From Pseudoxanthomonas sp. J35 (GTDB lineage Bacteria; Pseudomonadota; Gammaproteobacteria; Xanthomonadales; Xanthomonadaceae), in NCBI RefSeq assembly GCF_000513995.1, contig NZ_AZVB01000024.1, positions 165 through 64,164 of the forward strand: 64,000 bases of DNA, written 5' to 3'. A program made the position numbers and the translations under genes. Numbering within the stretch: position 1 is the first letter of the stretch; each line of letters opens with the position of its first letter. The notes beneath the pieces are model-generated. The model was not told where the DNA came from. It saw only the letters and a list, made by a program, of their open reading frames with translations, and searched no databases. Shown one piece after another: positions 48,857-58,741 of the stretch.

Positions 48857-51800
48857 GCCGCCGCCTCCTGCGCCTGACCGGCGAACAGCGCGTCCACCGC
48901 GTGCACCAGTTCCGGATCGAAGCGCCAGGCCTGCACGCCGGGCGAGTCGGCGCGGGCCGCGTCCAGGCCGCGGCAGAACAGGTAGCGCACGCCGCCGAAG
49001 TCGCGCGCGTAGTCGTAGGTCGCGCCAAGGCGGAAGCGCAGCCAGCGGTGCAGGGCGATGGTGTAGATCAGCGCCTGCAGCGGGTATTCGCTGTGCTCCA
49101 TCGCCTCGGCCATGGACGCGGCGTCGTAGGCGGGCAGGCGGTTGGACTTGTAGTCGAGCACGTACCAGCGGCCGTCGTGGAGGTAGGTGAGGTCGATCAG
49201 GCCGGTCATCAGGCCTTCGAGCTGGCGGCGGCCGCCGAAACCCTGGCGGGCGCGCAGCAGGCCGTGGGAATGGAGCAGTGCGAGCAGGCGGTCGACGCGG
49301 GTCGGCGCCAGCGCGAACTGGAACTCGATTTCCGGGCGGCGCTGCGATTCGGGCACCTCGGCCAGGCGCGTGCCTTCGGGCAGGGCGACGGTGAGGCTGT
49401 GCCCGGCCAGCGCGGTGAGCACGCCGATGCCGGCCTCGATCTCGTCGGCGCCGTACCCGCCGCGGCGCAGCGACTCGACGATGCGCTCGTGCTCGCCGGC
49501 CGGTGCCGGATCGCCGGCACGCCAGTTGCGCCAGGCGGCGAAGTCGGCGTTCTCCAGCACCTCGTGCATGACCACGCCGAAGCGCGCGCCGGCGAAGCGC
49601 GGGTCGAAGCCGTCGTCGGCGCTGGCGGCTTCGGGCGCGGCATCGGATTCGCCGGGTTCGTCGCGGCCGCCGGCGGCCGGCTGCGTGGCCGCGCTGGACG
49701 GATCGTGGCCGGTGTCGGCATTGGCCAGCTGGGTGAAGCTGTAGACCCACCAGTCGCTGGCCAGCGAACGGGTGGCGCGGCGGGCCGGCGGCACCTCGCC
49801 TTCGGCCTGCGGCGGCAGCCACGGCAGCGAGGCCGGCGGCGGTGCCGGATCGATGACGATCTGGCCGGGCAGGCGCGTCGCCAGCGCAGCCGGGTCCCGC
49901 ACCATCGGGTAGAGCGGCGACTTCATGTATTCGTAGAACGGGCCGGTGGCCAGCCACAGCGCGTCGCGGGCGCGGGTCAGGCCGACGTAGAGCAGGCGCG
50001 CGTCCTCGCCGCGCTGCGCGGTCTTCCACGCTTCGCAGGCATCGCCCCAGCCGCTGGTCTTCTCCTGCAGCTTCCAGTGCAGCACGCGGCCTTGGCCTTC
50101 GTGGACCACCACGCGGCGGCCGGCGTCCGGCGGCTTGCCGCCGATACCGGCGTAGGGCAGGAACACCAGCGGGTATTCCAGGCCCTTGCTCTTGTGCAGG
50201 GTCACCACCTGCACGCGGTGCGCGTCGGATTCCAGGCGCAGCAGCTGCGCCTCGTCGTCGGCGCTGGCCGCGGCGATGGCCTGTTCCAGCCAGTCGACCA
50301 GGCCGTGCAGGCCCAGCGCGTGGCGCTGCGCTTCCTGCAGCTGTTCGGCCAGCTGCAGGTAGTTGGTGAGGCGGCGCTCGCCGTCGAGCAGGCCGAGCAG
50401 GCGCGTGGCGTGCTGCGCGCACAGGTCGCCGACCAGGGCCAGCGGGCCGCCGCGATCGAGCCGATCGCGCCAGTCGATCGCGGTGTCGCGCCAGCGGTCC
50501 AGGGCGCTGGCATCGGCGTCGAGCGCGGCGAGCTGGTGCGCATGCTCGCCGACCAGCACGGTGGCCAGGGCGGCGCGCAGGCGACGGTCGTCGTCGCCGT
50601 GCAGCAGGGCCAGCAGCAGGGCGTGCAGTTCCTGCGCCTCGGTGGTGGCGAACAGGCTCTGCTTGCCCGCGGCCACCGCCGGGATGCCGATCTTGGCCAG
50701 CGCCTCGCGGATGCGGGTGGCTTCGTGGTGCTTGCGCACCAGCACGGCGATGTCGCCCGGCTGCACCGGGCGGCCGTCGATGGTGGCGCGACCGGCGCGG
50801 GCATCGCTGAGCACGGCGTGGATCGCGGCCACGCAGGCAGCGGTGGCCAGTTCGCGCGAGCGGCCGGCGCTGTGCACTTTCTGTTTGCCTGCCGGCGGCG
50901 GCGCCTGCCACAGCACCAGCGCCGGCGCCGGGTGGCCGTCGCGCAGGTAGTCGGCGTCGGCACGCTTGCCGCCGGGCTGCACGGGATGGAACCGGATGCG
51001 TTCGTCGATGAAGGGCGCGGCGTTGCCTTCGGCGGCTTGCGCGTACAGCGCCTCGATCGCACCAAGCACGGCTGGGCGCGAGCGGAAGTTGTGCGACAGC
51101 GGCGGCGCCGGCTCGGCGGTGGCGCGCGCGGCCAGGTAGGTCTCCACGTCGCCGCCGCGGAAGCCATAGATGGCCTGCTTGGGATCGCCGATCAGGAACA
51201 GTGCCGGCTCACCACTGCCGGCGCCGAACACGCGCTCGAAGATCTTCCACTGGCGCGGGTCGGTGTCCTGGAACTCATCGACGAGGGCGATGGCGTACTG
51301 CCCGCGGAGCTTGCGGACCAGGTCCTGCGCGTGCGGGCCATCGAGCGCGCTGGCGACGTTGTCGATCAGGTCGTCGTAGGTCTGCACGCGCAGCTGCTGC
51401 TTGTGCAGGGCCAGGCGCCGGCGCGCGTCCTCGCGGATGCGGTGCAGCAGGCCGGCGCGGCGCGCCTCGCGGTAGTCGCCCATCGCCGCCAGCGCGGCGG
51501 CGTAGTCCTCGACCGCGGCGCACAGCGGCGAATCCGGCGTGCGCCCGGCGGCGGCCTTGGCGGTGCGCGACTGCAGGGTCTGGCGGTGCAGCTGCGGCAG
51601 CTTGGCGTGTTCGAACGGGCGGCCCGGATCGCCAGCCTCGCACCAGCGGCGCAGCTGCGCGAACAGGTCCTCGATCCACTCGGCCTTGTAGCTGTTGGCG
51701 TTGAGGACCTTGCCCTGCACCGCCTCCAGCAGCGAGGCGCGGAAGCCGTCGGCGTGGGCACGCGCCGATTCCACCAGGCCTTCGGCGGCGGCCTGCAGCA

Positions 51801-52458
51801 TCGGCTTGGGATCGGGCAGGTCGGCCGGTGGCGGCGGCGGTTGCAGGTCGGCTTCGCGCACCAGCAGCGGCAGGTCGGCAGCCAGCGCCGCATAGCCCTG
51901 CGGCCACAGCGCGGCGAGGTCATCGACGCTGTCCCCGTCGCGGCCGTGCGCGCGCCACAGGTCGGCGGCAATGGCCTCGCGCAACGCCTGGTCGTTGGCC
52001 AGCAGTTCCGGGGCGTGGAAACCCTGGCCGCTTTCCAGTGCGTGTTCGCGCAGGACGCGGGCGCAGAAGCCGTGGATGGTGAACACCGCGGCCTGGTCGA
52101 TGCCATCGGCCGCGGCGCGCAGGCGCCGCGCCACCTGCTCGCGCGTTTCGCCGCTGGCGGCGACGTGCGCGTCGATCAGCGCGGCAGTGAACGCGGCTTC
52201 GGGCTTGGCGCCGTCGTACGGCGTGCCGCCGGCAATATCGGCGGCCAGCAGCAGGCGCCGGCGCACGCGGGCGCGCAGTTCCTGGGTGGCCGCTTCGGTG
52301 AAGGTGACCGCGAGGATGCGTTCCACCGGCAGCGCGCGTTCCAGCACCAGCCGCACCACCAGGGTGGCGAGGGTGAAGGTCTTGCCGGTGCCGGCCGAGG
52401 CCTCGATCGCGCGCACGCCGGACAGCGGCAGGGTCAGGTAGGCGTCCTGCGCGCTCAT
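48853..52458 (-). CDS. recB: exodeoxyribonuclease V beta subunit
   Basis: A 1201-residue 3'-5' helicase/nuclease. Walker A is IEASAGTGKTFTLATLVVRL at the N-terminus, then VTFTEAATQELRARVRRRL, motif II ALVDEFQDTDPRQWKIF, LIGDPKQAIYGFRGGDV, LSHNFRSRP, VTLHKSKGLEYPLVFLPY and LLYVGLTRARDALWLA. The C-terminal nuclease domain has GLIDLTYLHDGRWYVLDYKSN with the D...DYK active site near residue 1099. Both ends overlap neighbours (ATGA with recC and with recD), so the three subunits are translationally coupled. Confidence 0.95.
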   Translation of the reverse strand: MSAQDAYLTLPLSGVRAIEASAGTGKTFTLATLVVRLVLERALPVERILAVTFTEAATQELRARVRRRLLLAADIAGGTPYDGAKPEAAFTAALIDAHVAASGETREQVARRLRAAADGIDQAAVFTIHGFCARVLREHALESGQGFHAPELLANDQALREAIAADLWRAHGRDGDSVDDLAALWPQGYAALAADLPLLVREADLQPPPPPADLPDPKPMLQAAAEGLVESARAHADGFRASLLEAVQGKVLNANSYKAEWIEDLFAQLRRWCEAGDPGRPFEHAKLPQLHRQTLQSRTAKAAAGRTPDSPLCAAVEDYAAALAAMGDYREARRAGLLHRIREDARRRLALHKQQLRVQTYDDLIDNVASALDGPHAQDLVRKLRGQYAIALVDEFQDTDPRQWKIFERVFGAGSGEPALFLIGDPKQAIYGFRGGDVETYLAARATAEPAPPLSHNFRSRPAVLGAIEALYAQAAEGNAAPFIDERIRFHPVQPGGKRADADYLRDGHPAPALVLWQAPPPAGKQKVHSAGRSRELATAACVAAIHAVLSDARAGRATIDGRPVQPGDIAVLVRKHHEATRIREALAKIGIPAVAAGKQSLFATTEAQELHALLLALLHGDDDRRLRAALATVLVGEHAHQLAALDADASALDRWRDTAIDWRDRLDRGGPLALVGDLCAQHATRLLGLLDGERRLTNYLQLAEQLQEAQRHALGLHGLVDWLEQAIAAASADDEAQLLRLESDAHRVQVVTLHKSKGLEYPLVFLPYAGIGGKPPDAGRRVVVHEGQGRVLHWKLQEKTSGWGDACEAWKTAQRGEDARLLYVGLTRARDALWLATGPFYEYMKSPLYPMVRDPAALATRLPGQIVIDPAPPPASLPWLPPQAEGEVPPARRATRSLASDWWVYSFTQLANADTGHDPSSAATQPAAGGRDEPGESDAAPEAASADDGFDPRFAGARFGVVMHEVLENADFAAWRNWRAGDPAPAGEHERIVESLRRGGYGADEIEAGIGVLTALAGHSLTVALPEGTRLAEVPESQRRPEIEFQFALAPTRVDRLLALLHSHGLLRARQGFGGRRQLEGLMTGLIDLTYLHDGRWYVLDYKSNRLPAYDAASMAEAMEHSEYPLQALIYTIALHRWLRFRLGATYDYARDFGGVRYLFCRGLDAARADSPGVQAWRFDPELVHAVDALFAGQAQEAAA

Positions 52459-55400
52459 GCGGCGTCCTCCGCGTCGTCGGCGAGCGCCAGTCCCGCCAGC
52501 GCCTCCGGATCGACGCCTGCGTACACCTGCCCCTCGCACACCGCGACGAACACCGCCATGGCGGCATCGGCGAAGCGCAGCAGGGTGGCCTCGTCGGTGA
52601 ACGGGTCGCGCCCGCGCAGGGCCAGCTGCATCGCCGGATCGGCGCCTTCGGCGAAGCCCTGGCCGTTGCCATTCCAGCGGCCGTGGGCGAGTTTCACCGC
52701 GCGCTCGAAATCGGCGCTGTTGCGGTACAGCTCCCAGCCGCTGTACGGGGCGAACGGCAGCGGTTCGCGCAGGCCGACGGCACGCAGCTGCAGCAGGCGG
52801 CGCAGGGCGTCGCGCGCCTGCTCCGGCGGCAGCGGCGCGCGGCGATGCGGGCCATGCAGGGTTTCGGCGTCCTTGTCCTTGTGGAACTGGACCAGTTCGA
52901 CGTCGAGGCCGGCGGCGGAAGCGAGCAGCCAGTCCAGGCCATCGCGGATCGCCGAAGGGCCGTTGCATTCGCCGAAGCGCCGGCGCGCGATGCCATGCGG
53001 GTAGACCTCGTCGATGCGCCCGTGCAGGCGCACGCCATCGATCACCGTCCCGGCGGCGATCGAAGTCGGCTCCGCGTTCCCGCGCCACTGGCGGAAGGCG
53101 TCCAGCCACGGTTCCAGCACGCGCCGCTGGCCGGCCAGCACGCTGCGGCCAAGCGCCCCGGACGGCAGCAGACCACGCGCGCGCAGCAGGGCATGCACGT
53201 CCGCTTCATTCTCGCCGCGCAGCAGCGCCTCGAACACCGCGCGCTGCAGCTGGTTGCGTTCCAGCCCGCCGGCCGGGGCGCCCAGCGGCTCGATGTCCTC
53301 GCCGCGTTCCTCGACTTCCGGCAGCTCCACTCCCAAGCCGCGGGTGAACACGCGTGCGGGATTGAGCAGGAAGCGGCGCAGTTCGTCGATCGACAGTTCG
53401 CTCGTGGCTTCGGCGCCGGCCAGCGCCTCGCCTGCGAACCATGGCGGCAGGGCGGTGCGGCGCGTGGCCGGCTGCGCCGCCGCCTCGCGCCAGGCTTCGC
53501 GGTAGGAGAAACGGCGCGGCTCGCCGCCGGCGCCGAACGCGGCCGGCGAGAACGGCTGCAGCGGATGGTGCACGACCAGGTCGCGGGCGGCGGCCTGCGG
53601 GTCGAGGTGCTGCGCGGCGGCGGCATCGACCAGCTCGGAGACCAGCACCGACGGTTCGCGCTCGCTGCCGTCGCGCGGGTCCTTGCCGATCCAGCTGACG
53701 TAGAACACGTCCTGCGCGGCGACCATCAGCTGCAGGAACAGGAAGCGGTCGTCGTCGCGGGTGGAACGGTCGCCGGCGCGGCGGTGGGCGGTGCCGAGCT
53801 CGGCGGTGAGGCGGTTGAGCCCTGCGGCCGGGTCGCGGCGCGGGAACTCGCCGTCGTTCATGCCCAGCACGCAGATCGCCCGGAACGGCAGCAGGCGCAT
53901 CGGCACCATCCGGCCGATGCTGACGCCGCCGGTGAGCAGCGGCGCGCGGGTATCGGCCTCGGCCAGCGCGTCGGCGAAATGCGCGCGCACCGCCTCGGCC
54001 GGTACTTCGGCCTCGTAGCCGGCGCGCACGGCGCCTTCGGCGAAGTCGTTGACCAGGCTGCGCAGTCGGTCCAGCGCGCGCTGCGTGGCCGGGCTGGAGG
54101 GCGTGCGCGGCAGCAGCGCCTCGAGCAGGTGCAGCAGGCGTTCACGCCATTGCGCCGGCGGCATCGCCTCGCCGAGCAGGCGCGCGTGCTGGGCGAGCAC
54201 ACGCAGCAGGCGCACCAGCACGTCCAGCGCATCGAGCGCGCCGCCTTCCAGCAGCGGCAGCGGCGCCAGCACCTGGCCGCCGGGCAGCACGATCGGCGCG
54301 TCGCTGCCGCTGGCGTGGCCGAGCAGCAGGCGGTCCAGGGCGAAGGCCCAGGTGCAGGCGTCGTCGGCCGGCGCGTCGAGACCGGCGCGGTGGGCGGCAT
54401 CGATGCCCCAGCGCGCGCCGGCCGCTTCCAGCCAGGTCTGCAGGTGTTCCAGCGAAACGGCGTCCAGGCCGTTGGCCTCGGCCAGCGCCGGGGTCGCCAG
54501 CAGGTCCAGCACCTCGTGCAGGCCGAAGCGCGAGACCGGCAGCGCCAGCAGGCGCAGGAACACCTCGGCCAGCGGTTCGTTGGCCAGCGGGCTGGCGTCG
54601 GCCAGCGCGTAGGGAATGGCGTCGTCCTGGCCGCGGCGGCCGAACACCGCGTCCAGGTAAGGCAGGTAGGGGTCGATGTCCGGGGCCAGCACCGCGACCT
54701 CGCGCGGCTGCAGCGGCGGGTCGAAGCGCGGGTCGTCGAACAGCCCGCGCAGCTGGTCATGCAGCACCTGAAGCTCGCGCAGGCGGGTGTGGCAGGCGTG
54801 CAGCTGCAGGCTCGGGTCGGCGCGGTCGACTTCCCCGCGCGGTTCCCAGCCGGGGGTGGGCCGGCGATGGAACAGGTCCGACTGCAGGCGCCGCAGCAGG
54901 CTGCCGTGCAGCTTCCCGCCGCCTTCTCCCGGATCGACGTGCACGTTGAAGTCGGCCGAGGCGTGGACCACCTCGTAGTCGCCGACCATGCGCATGAAGT
55001 CCACGCCGGCCGCGCCCCAGCGCTGCAGCAGCGGGTGCTCGCCGGCCTCGTCGCGCAGCTCGCCGCGGCGCAGGCGCTGCAGGTCGCCCCAGTAGTCGGC
55101 CACCGGCGAGGGCACGAAGCAGTGCAGGCTGCCCACGCGCGCCTGGGTAGCGATCACCCGCAGCACGTCCGGCGAGACATTGAGCGTGGCGAAGGCCGAC
55201 AGCCGCGGCGGCAGGCCCTGCGGGAGCGGGCCGTCGGGCGCGCCGAAGCGTTCGAGGTACTGCTGGATGCGGCGGGCGCGGTGGACGCGGCCGCTGGCGA
55301 CGCGGCGCCAGAGGATGGCCTGCGGGTCGTCCGGATCGGCGCCGGCCTCCCAGCGCAGCAGCCAGTCGCGGCGCCAGGCCTGGTACTTCTCGAATACGCC

Positions 55401-55826
55401 GGCCAGCTCGCCGGCCAGTGACCAGGCGCGCAGCGGGTCGCCGTCGCCGACGTGGGCGGCGATCGCGCGCAGCGCCGGCTGCGCCAGCAGCGCCGGGTCG
55501 GTCAGCGCCGCGTAGAGGTGCCAGTGCAGGGTGGTGGCGTCGAGTTCGTCGCGGGCGGCGGCCTCGCCCGGCGGCGGGTTGGCGGCCAGCGCGCGGCCGA
55601 CGAACTCGCCGGGGGTGAGGAACTCGAGGTTGGCGGCCACGCCGTGCTCGGCGGCGAGGGTGGCCTGCAGCCAGCGGCGCATCGCCACCTGCGGGATCAG
55701 CACGATGTCCGGCGCCAGCAGCGGCTGGCCGGGCGCGGGCTCGCGCAGCACCTCGGCCAGGATGCCGGCCAGGACTTCCAGCGCGTTGGAGTGGTAAAGG
55801 CGGAAGTCGCCGGTCGGGAGGCTCAT
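52455..55826 (-). CDS. recC: exodeoxyribonuclease V gamma subunit
   Basis: A 1123-residue subunit that holds the complex together and recognises Chi. It begins DFRLYHSNALEVLAGILAEVL and contains IVLIPQVAMRRWLQATLA, VAVLAPDIDPYLPYLDAVFG, the GGVSIGRMVPMRLLPFRAIC block followed by LGMNDGEFPR, and DVFYVSWIGKDPRDGSEREPS, which are the classical RecC landmarks of the inactive helicase and nuclease-like folds. First gene of recCBD; start at 55826, with an alternative ATG three codons upstream. Divergent from the Na/Pi transporter. Confidence 0.95.
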   Translation of the reverse strand: MSLPTGDFRLYHSNALEVLAGILAEVLREPAPGQPLLAPDIVLIPQVAMRRWLQATLAAEHGVAANLEFLTPGEFVGRALAANPPPGEAAARDELDATTLHWHLYAALTDPALLAQPALRAIAAHVGDGDPLRAWSLAGELAGVFEKYQAWRRDWLLRWEAGADPDDPQAILWRRVASGRVHRARRIQQYLERFGAPDGPLPQGLPPRLSAFATLNVSPDVLRVIATQARVGSLHCFVPSPVADYWGDLQRLRRGELRDEAGEHPLLQRWGAAGVDFMRMVGDYEVVHASADFNVHVDPGEGGGKLHGSLLRRLQSDLFHRRPTPGWEPRGEVDRADPSLQLHACHTRLRELQVLHDQLRGLFDDPRFDPPLQPREVAVLAPDIDPYLPYLDAVFGRRGQDDAIPYALADASPLANEPLAEVFLRLLALPVSRFGLHEVLDLLATPALAEANGLDAVSLEHLQTWLEAAGARWGIDAAHRAGLDAPADDACTWAFALDRLLLGHASGSDAPIVLPGGQVLAPLPLLEGGALDALDVLVRLLRVLAQHARLLGEAMPPAQWRERLLHLLEALLPRTPSSPATQRALDRLRSLVNDFAEGAVRAGYEAEVPAEAVRAHFADALAEADTRAPLLTGGVSIGRMVPMRLLPFRAICVLGMNDGEFPRRDPAAGLNRLTAELGTAHRRAGDRSTRDDDRFLFLQLMVAAQDVFYVSWIGKDPRDGSEREPSVLVSELVDAAAAQHLDPQAAARDLVVHHPLQPFSPAAFGAGGEPRRFSYREAWREAAAQPATRRTALPPWFAGEALAGAEATSELSIDELRRFLLNPARVFTRGLGVELPEVEERGEDIEPLGAPAGGLERNQLQRAVFEALLRGENEADVHALLRARGLLPSGALGRSVLAGQRRVLEPWLDAFRQWRGNAEPTSIAAGTVIDGVRLHGRIDEVYPHGIARRRFGECNGPSAIRDGLDWLLASAAGLDVELVQFHKDKDAETLHGPHRRAPLPPEQARDALRRLLQLRAVGLREPLPFAPYSGWELYRNSADFERAVKLAHGRWNGNGQGFAEGADPAMQLALRGRDPFTDEATLLRFADAAMAVFVAVCEGQVYAGVDPEALAGLALADDAEDAA

Positions 55827-55922
55827 CGCGTCCATCTTGCCGCAGCGGTGTCGCATCGGGCGAGACAGGGCCGCCGGTCCGGCCATAATCGGGCCACGTC
55901 CGAAGGGGAGCCCGAGCACCGC

Positions 55923-57743
55923 ATGCACCTGCGCATCCTCCTGGCCCTGCTGGCCGTGGCGCTGCTGGGCTGGTCGTTCTGGCGCAACGGCGGCTGGCTG
56001 CAGCTGTGCGCGGGCCTGGCGATGTTCCTGTTCGGCATGCAGTGCCTGGAGGAAGGCCTGCGCCAACTCGCCGGCGGACGGCTGGAACGGCTGCTGGCGC
56101 GCAGCACCGGCACGCCGCTGCGCGGGCTGCTGTTCGGGATGGCCGGCACCGCGCTGCTGCAGTCGAGCACGCTGGTCTCGCTGCTGGCGATCGCCTTCAT
56201 CAGCTCCGGCCTGATCCGGCTGGCCGGTGGCATCGCCATCATCCTCGGCGCCAACCTCGGCGCGACCAGCGGCATCTGGCTGCTGGCGCTGGCCGGGCAG
56301 AACGTGAGCCTGTCGCCGCTGGCGCTGCCGCTGCTGGTGTTCGGCGTGCTGGGCGGGATCGCCGGGGCGCGCGGCAAGGCGGCCGGGCGGGTGGTGCTGG
56401 GCGTGGCCTTCATTTTCCTGGGCATCGACCAGCTCCGCGCTGGCTTCGAGGCGATGAACGGCGGCATGGACCTGTCGGCGGTCGGCGGCGAAGGCTGGGG
56501 GCAGACCCTGGCCTTCGTGCTGGTGGGCCTGGTCGCCACGGTGGTGCTGCAGTCGACCCATGCGGTGCTGATGCTGACCCTGGCGGCGCTGGCCGGCGGC
56601 CAGCTGGTGCTCGACCAGGGCCTGGCGATCGCGGTCGGCGCCAACGTCGGCAGCAGCGTCAGCACCGCCTTCGTCGGCATGCTCGGCGGCAACCGCAGCG
56701 GCCAGCGCCTGGCGCTGGCGCACGTGCTGTTCAACGTGGTGACCGCGACGCTCGCCCTGCTCCTGCTGGTGCCGCTGACCTGGCTGACGCATGCGTTGGC
56801 CGGGCTGGTCGGCTTCGGCGACAACGCGCTGCTGCAGCTGGCCCTGTTCCATACCCTGTTCAATGCCGGTGGCGTGCTGCTGTTCTGGCCCTGGCAGGCG
56901 CGGCTGGCCGCATGGCTGGAGCGCTGGCTGCCGGAACGCGCCGAACAGGCGGTGCCGGCAGCCGCGCCGACCGCGCCGCCAGTCGAGCGGTTGCGCGCGC
57001 GCCATCTCAGCGGCCCGGCACTGAACTCGCCCGACGCCGCCGCCGCCGCGGTGGCGCTGGAACTGCGCCACCTGGGCGAGCTGAGCCTGGAGGTGATCAG
57101 CCAGGCGCTGTGCCTGCCGGCGGACACGTACGCGCGGCCGGAGGTCGACCCGGCGCTGCTGGAGGCGCGCCCGCCCGGCGACAGCTGCCACGACGTGGAA
57201 CTGCTCTACCAGCAGCGGATCAAGGGCGTATACGGCGACCTGCTGACCTTCATGGGCCGGCTGGAGGCGCCGCTGGACGAAGCGCACCAGCGCTTCTGGG
57301 CGAACAGCCAGGTCGCGGCGCTGCACCTGGTCAATGCGGTCAAGGACGCCAAGCACCTGCAGAAGAACCTGGGCCGGCAGCTGCGCGGCGCGGATTCGCC
57401 GGTGCGCGACGCCTACGTGGAACTGCGCCGGCAGCTGTTCGGGCAGATCCACACGCTCCACGACATCGTCCGGACCGGCGACGTGGGAGCCGGTGCGGCG
57501 CGGCTGCGCGCGCTGGACCGGGAAGCGGCCGCGTTCGACCTGCGCTTCCGCACCGGCCTGTTCGAGCAGGTCCGCCACGGCGTGCTGGACGGGCTGGACG
57601 CCGGTTCGCTGCTCAACGACCAGGCCTACGCGGAGCGGATCTACCGCAGCCTGCGCCAGGTGTTCGCCTTCGTCGAGGAGCCCGAATCGCTGCAGCGGCT
57701 GCGCCAGCTGGCCGCCAACACGATGGCGGAACCGTCGGGCTGA
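55923..57743 (+). CDS. Na+/phosphate cotransporter family protein
   Basis: A 606-residue protein. The N-terminal half (about 1-340) carries the two inverted QSS-type repeats of type II Na/Pi cotransporters: GTALLQSSTLVSLLAIAF and TVVLQSTHAVLMLTLAAL, each followed by an acceptor helix (IILGANLGATSGIW and AVGANVGSSVSTAF). The C-terminal half (about 380-606) is a PhoU-like helical domain. Phosphate import driven by sodium is the usual role; the PhoU part probably regulates it. It stands alone between recC and mlaF with promoters on both sides. Confidence 0.85.
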   Translation: MHLRILLALLAVALLGWSFWRNGGWLQLCAGLAMFLFGMQCLEEGLRQLAGGRLERLLARSTGTPLRGLLFGMAGTALLQSSTLVSLLAIAFISSGLIRLAGGIAIILGANLGATSGIWLLALAGQNVSLSPLALPLLVFGVLGGIAGARGKAAGRVVLGVAFIFLGIDQLRAGFEAMNGGMDLSAVGGEGWGQTLAFVLVGLVATVVLQSTHAVLMLTLAALAGGQLVLDQGLAIAVGANVGSSVSTAFVGMLGGNRSGQRLALAHVLFNVVTATLALLLLVPLTWLTHALAGLVGFGDNALLQLALFHTLFNAGGVLLFWPWQARLAAWLERWLPERAEQAVPAAAPTAPPVERLRARHLSGPALNSPDAAAAAVALELRHLGELSLEVISQALCLPADTYARPEVDPALLEARPPGDSCHDVELLYQQRIKGVYGDLLTFMGRLEAPLDEAHQRFWANSQVAALHLVNAVKDAKHLQKNLGRQLRGADSPVRDAYVELRRQLFGQIHTLHDIVRTGDVGAGAARLRALDREAAAFDLRFRTGLFEQVRHGVLDGLDAGSLLNDQAYAERIYRSLRQVFAFVEEPESLQRLRQLAANTMAEPSG

Positions 57744-57952
57744 GCCTCGACCCCCGCCCGCTCGGGCATGACAACCAGCACTCGTACCCGGACCGCTGTT
57801 CGGCGAGGCTGCGTGCCACCCGCGCGACAGACCGGTGCACGACAGGCGTCATTCCTGTACTGGCCGGTTCAATCGATGGGTTAAGATTCAGTTTCTCCGA
57901 CGCAAGATGCGTCGTTTGTGGTTTCCACACCGCAAGGGATAGTGCGCGCGCC

Positions 57953-58741
57953 ATGTCCGCCCCCAGCAGCAATGCCGTCGTCCTGCAGGACGTCCGCCTC
58001 GACCGGGGCGGGCGCACGATCCTGCGCGACCTCGACCTGGTGGTGCCGGCCGGCAGCATTACCGCGGTGCTGGGCCCGTCGGGCACCGGCAAGTCGACTC
58101 TGCTGGCCGCGCTGACCGGCGAACTGCCGCCGGCCACCGGCGAGGTGCGCGTGTTCGGCCGGCCGGTGCCGCGCGGCGAGCGCGCCCTGCTGGACATGCG
58201 CAAGGGCATCGGCGTGCTGCTGCAGGGCAATGGCCTGCTCACCGACCTGACCGTGGCCGAGAACGTGGCCCTGCCCCTGCGCGCGCATACGAAGCTGCCC
58301 GAACCGCTGCTGCAGCGGCTGGTGGCGATGAAGCTGAATGCCGTGGGCCTGCGCGCCGCCGCCGACCTGTATCCGCGCGAGCTGTCCGGCGGCATGGCCC
58401 GGCGCGTGGCGCTGGCCCGCGCGCTGGCGCTGGATCCGCCGCTGATGCTGTACGACGAGCCGCTGACCGGCCTGGACCCCATAGCCTCGGGCGTGATCAT
58501 GAGCCTGATCCGGCGCCTGTCGCGCAGCCTGGGCCTGACCAGCATCATCGTCTCGCACCACGTGCACGAGACCCTGCCCATCGCCGACCAGGCGGTGGTG
58601 ATCGCCAATGGCGGCATCGTCTTCGACGGCACGCCGCAGGCGCTGCAGACCAGCACCGATCCGCTGCTGCGGCAGTTCCTGGACGGCCAGCCGGACGGGC
58701 CGATCCCGTTCGAGAGCGCGGTGCGCGCGGAGGTGGCCTGA
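57953..58741 (+). CDS. mlaF: phospholipid ABC transporter ATPase MlaF
   Basis: A 262-residue ABC ATPase. Walker A is VLGPSGTGKSTLLAAL, the signature motif is ELSGGMARRVALARAL, Walker B is LMLYDEPLTGLDP and the switch His is in IIVSHHVHE. It powers lipid movement by the inner-membrane MlaFEDB complex in the retrograde pathway that keeps phospholipids out of the outer leaflet. It heads a six-gene run, mlaFEDCBA. The 209-base upstream region is relatively AT-rich (TAAGAT at 57882-57887 is a possible -10). Stop overlaps mlaE as TGATG. Confidence 0.93.
   Translation: MSAPSSNAVVLQDVRLDRGGRTILRDLDLVVPAGSITAVLGPSGTGKSTLLAALTGELPPATGEVRVFGRPVPRGERALLDMRKGIGVLLQGNGLLTDLTVAENVALPLRAHTKLPEPLLQRLVAMKLNAVGLRAAADLYPRELSGGMARRVALARALALDPPLMLYDEPLTGLDPIASGVIMSLIRRLSRSLGLTSIIVSHHVHETLPIADQAVVIANGGIVFDGTPQALQTSTDPLLRQFLDGQPDGPIPFESAVRAEVA

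Noticed and set aside
46961-50911. Apparent fusion of recD with a long N-terminal extension
   Set aside because: The extension is an out-of-frame reading of recB; recD starts at 48856 with an ATGA overlap.
48421-53004. Open frame of over 1500 codons on the plus strand opposite recB and recD
   Set aside because: Antisense to genuine recB and recD with all helicase motifs; low-complexity composition and no domain resemblance.
52683-55421. Long plus-strand frame opposite recC
   Set aside because: Antisense shadow of recC caused by GC-rich codon use.
52455-57578. Apparent 1700-residue recC extending across the Na/Pi transporter region
   Set aside because: Residues beyond 55826 are antisense to the well-supported transporter gene; RecC homology begins at MSLPTGDFRLYHSN.
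57744-57952. Possible small RNA upstream of mlaF
   Set aside because: The region is somewhat AT-rich but shows no convincing promoter-terminator pair or stable structure.
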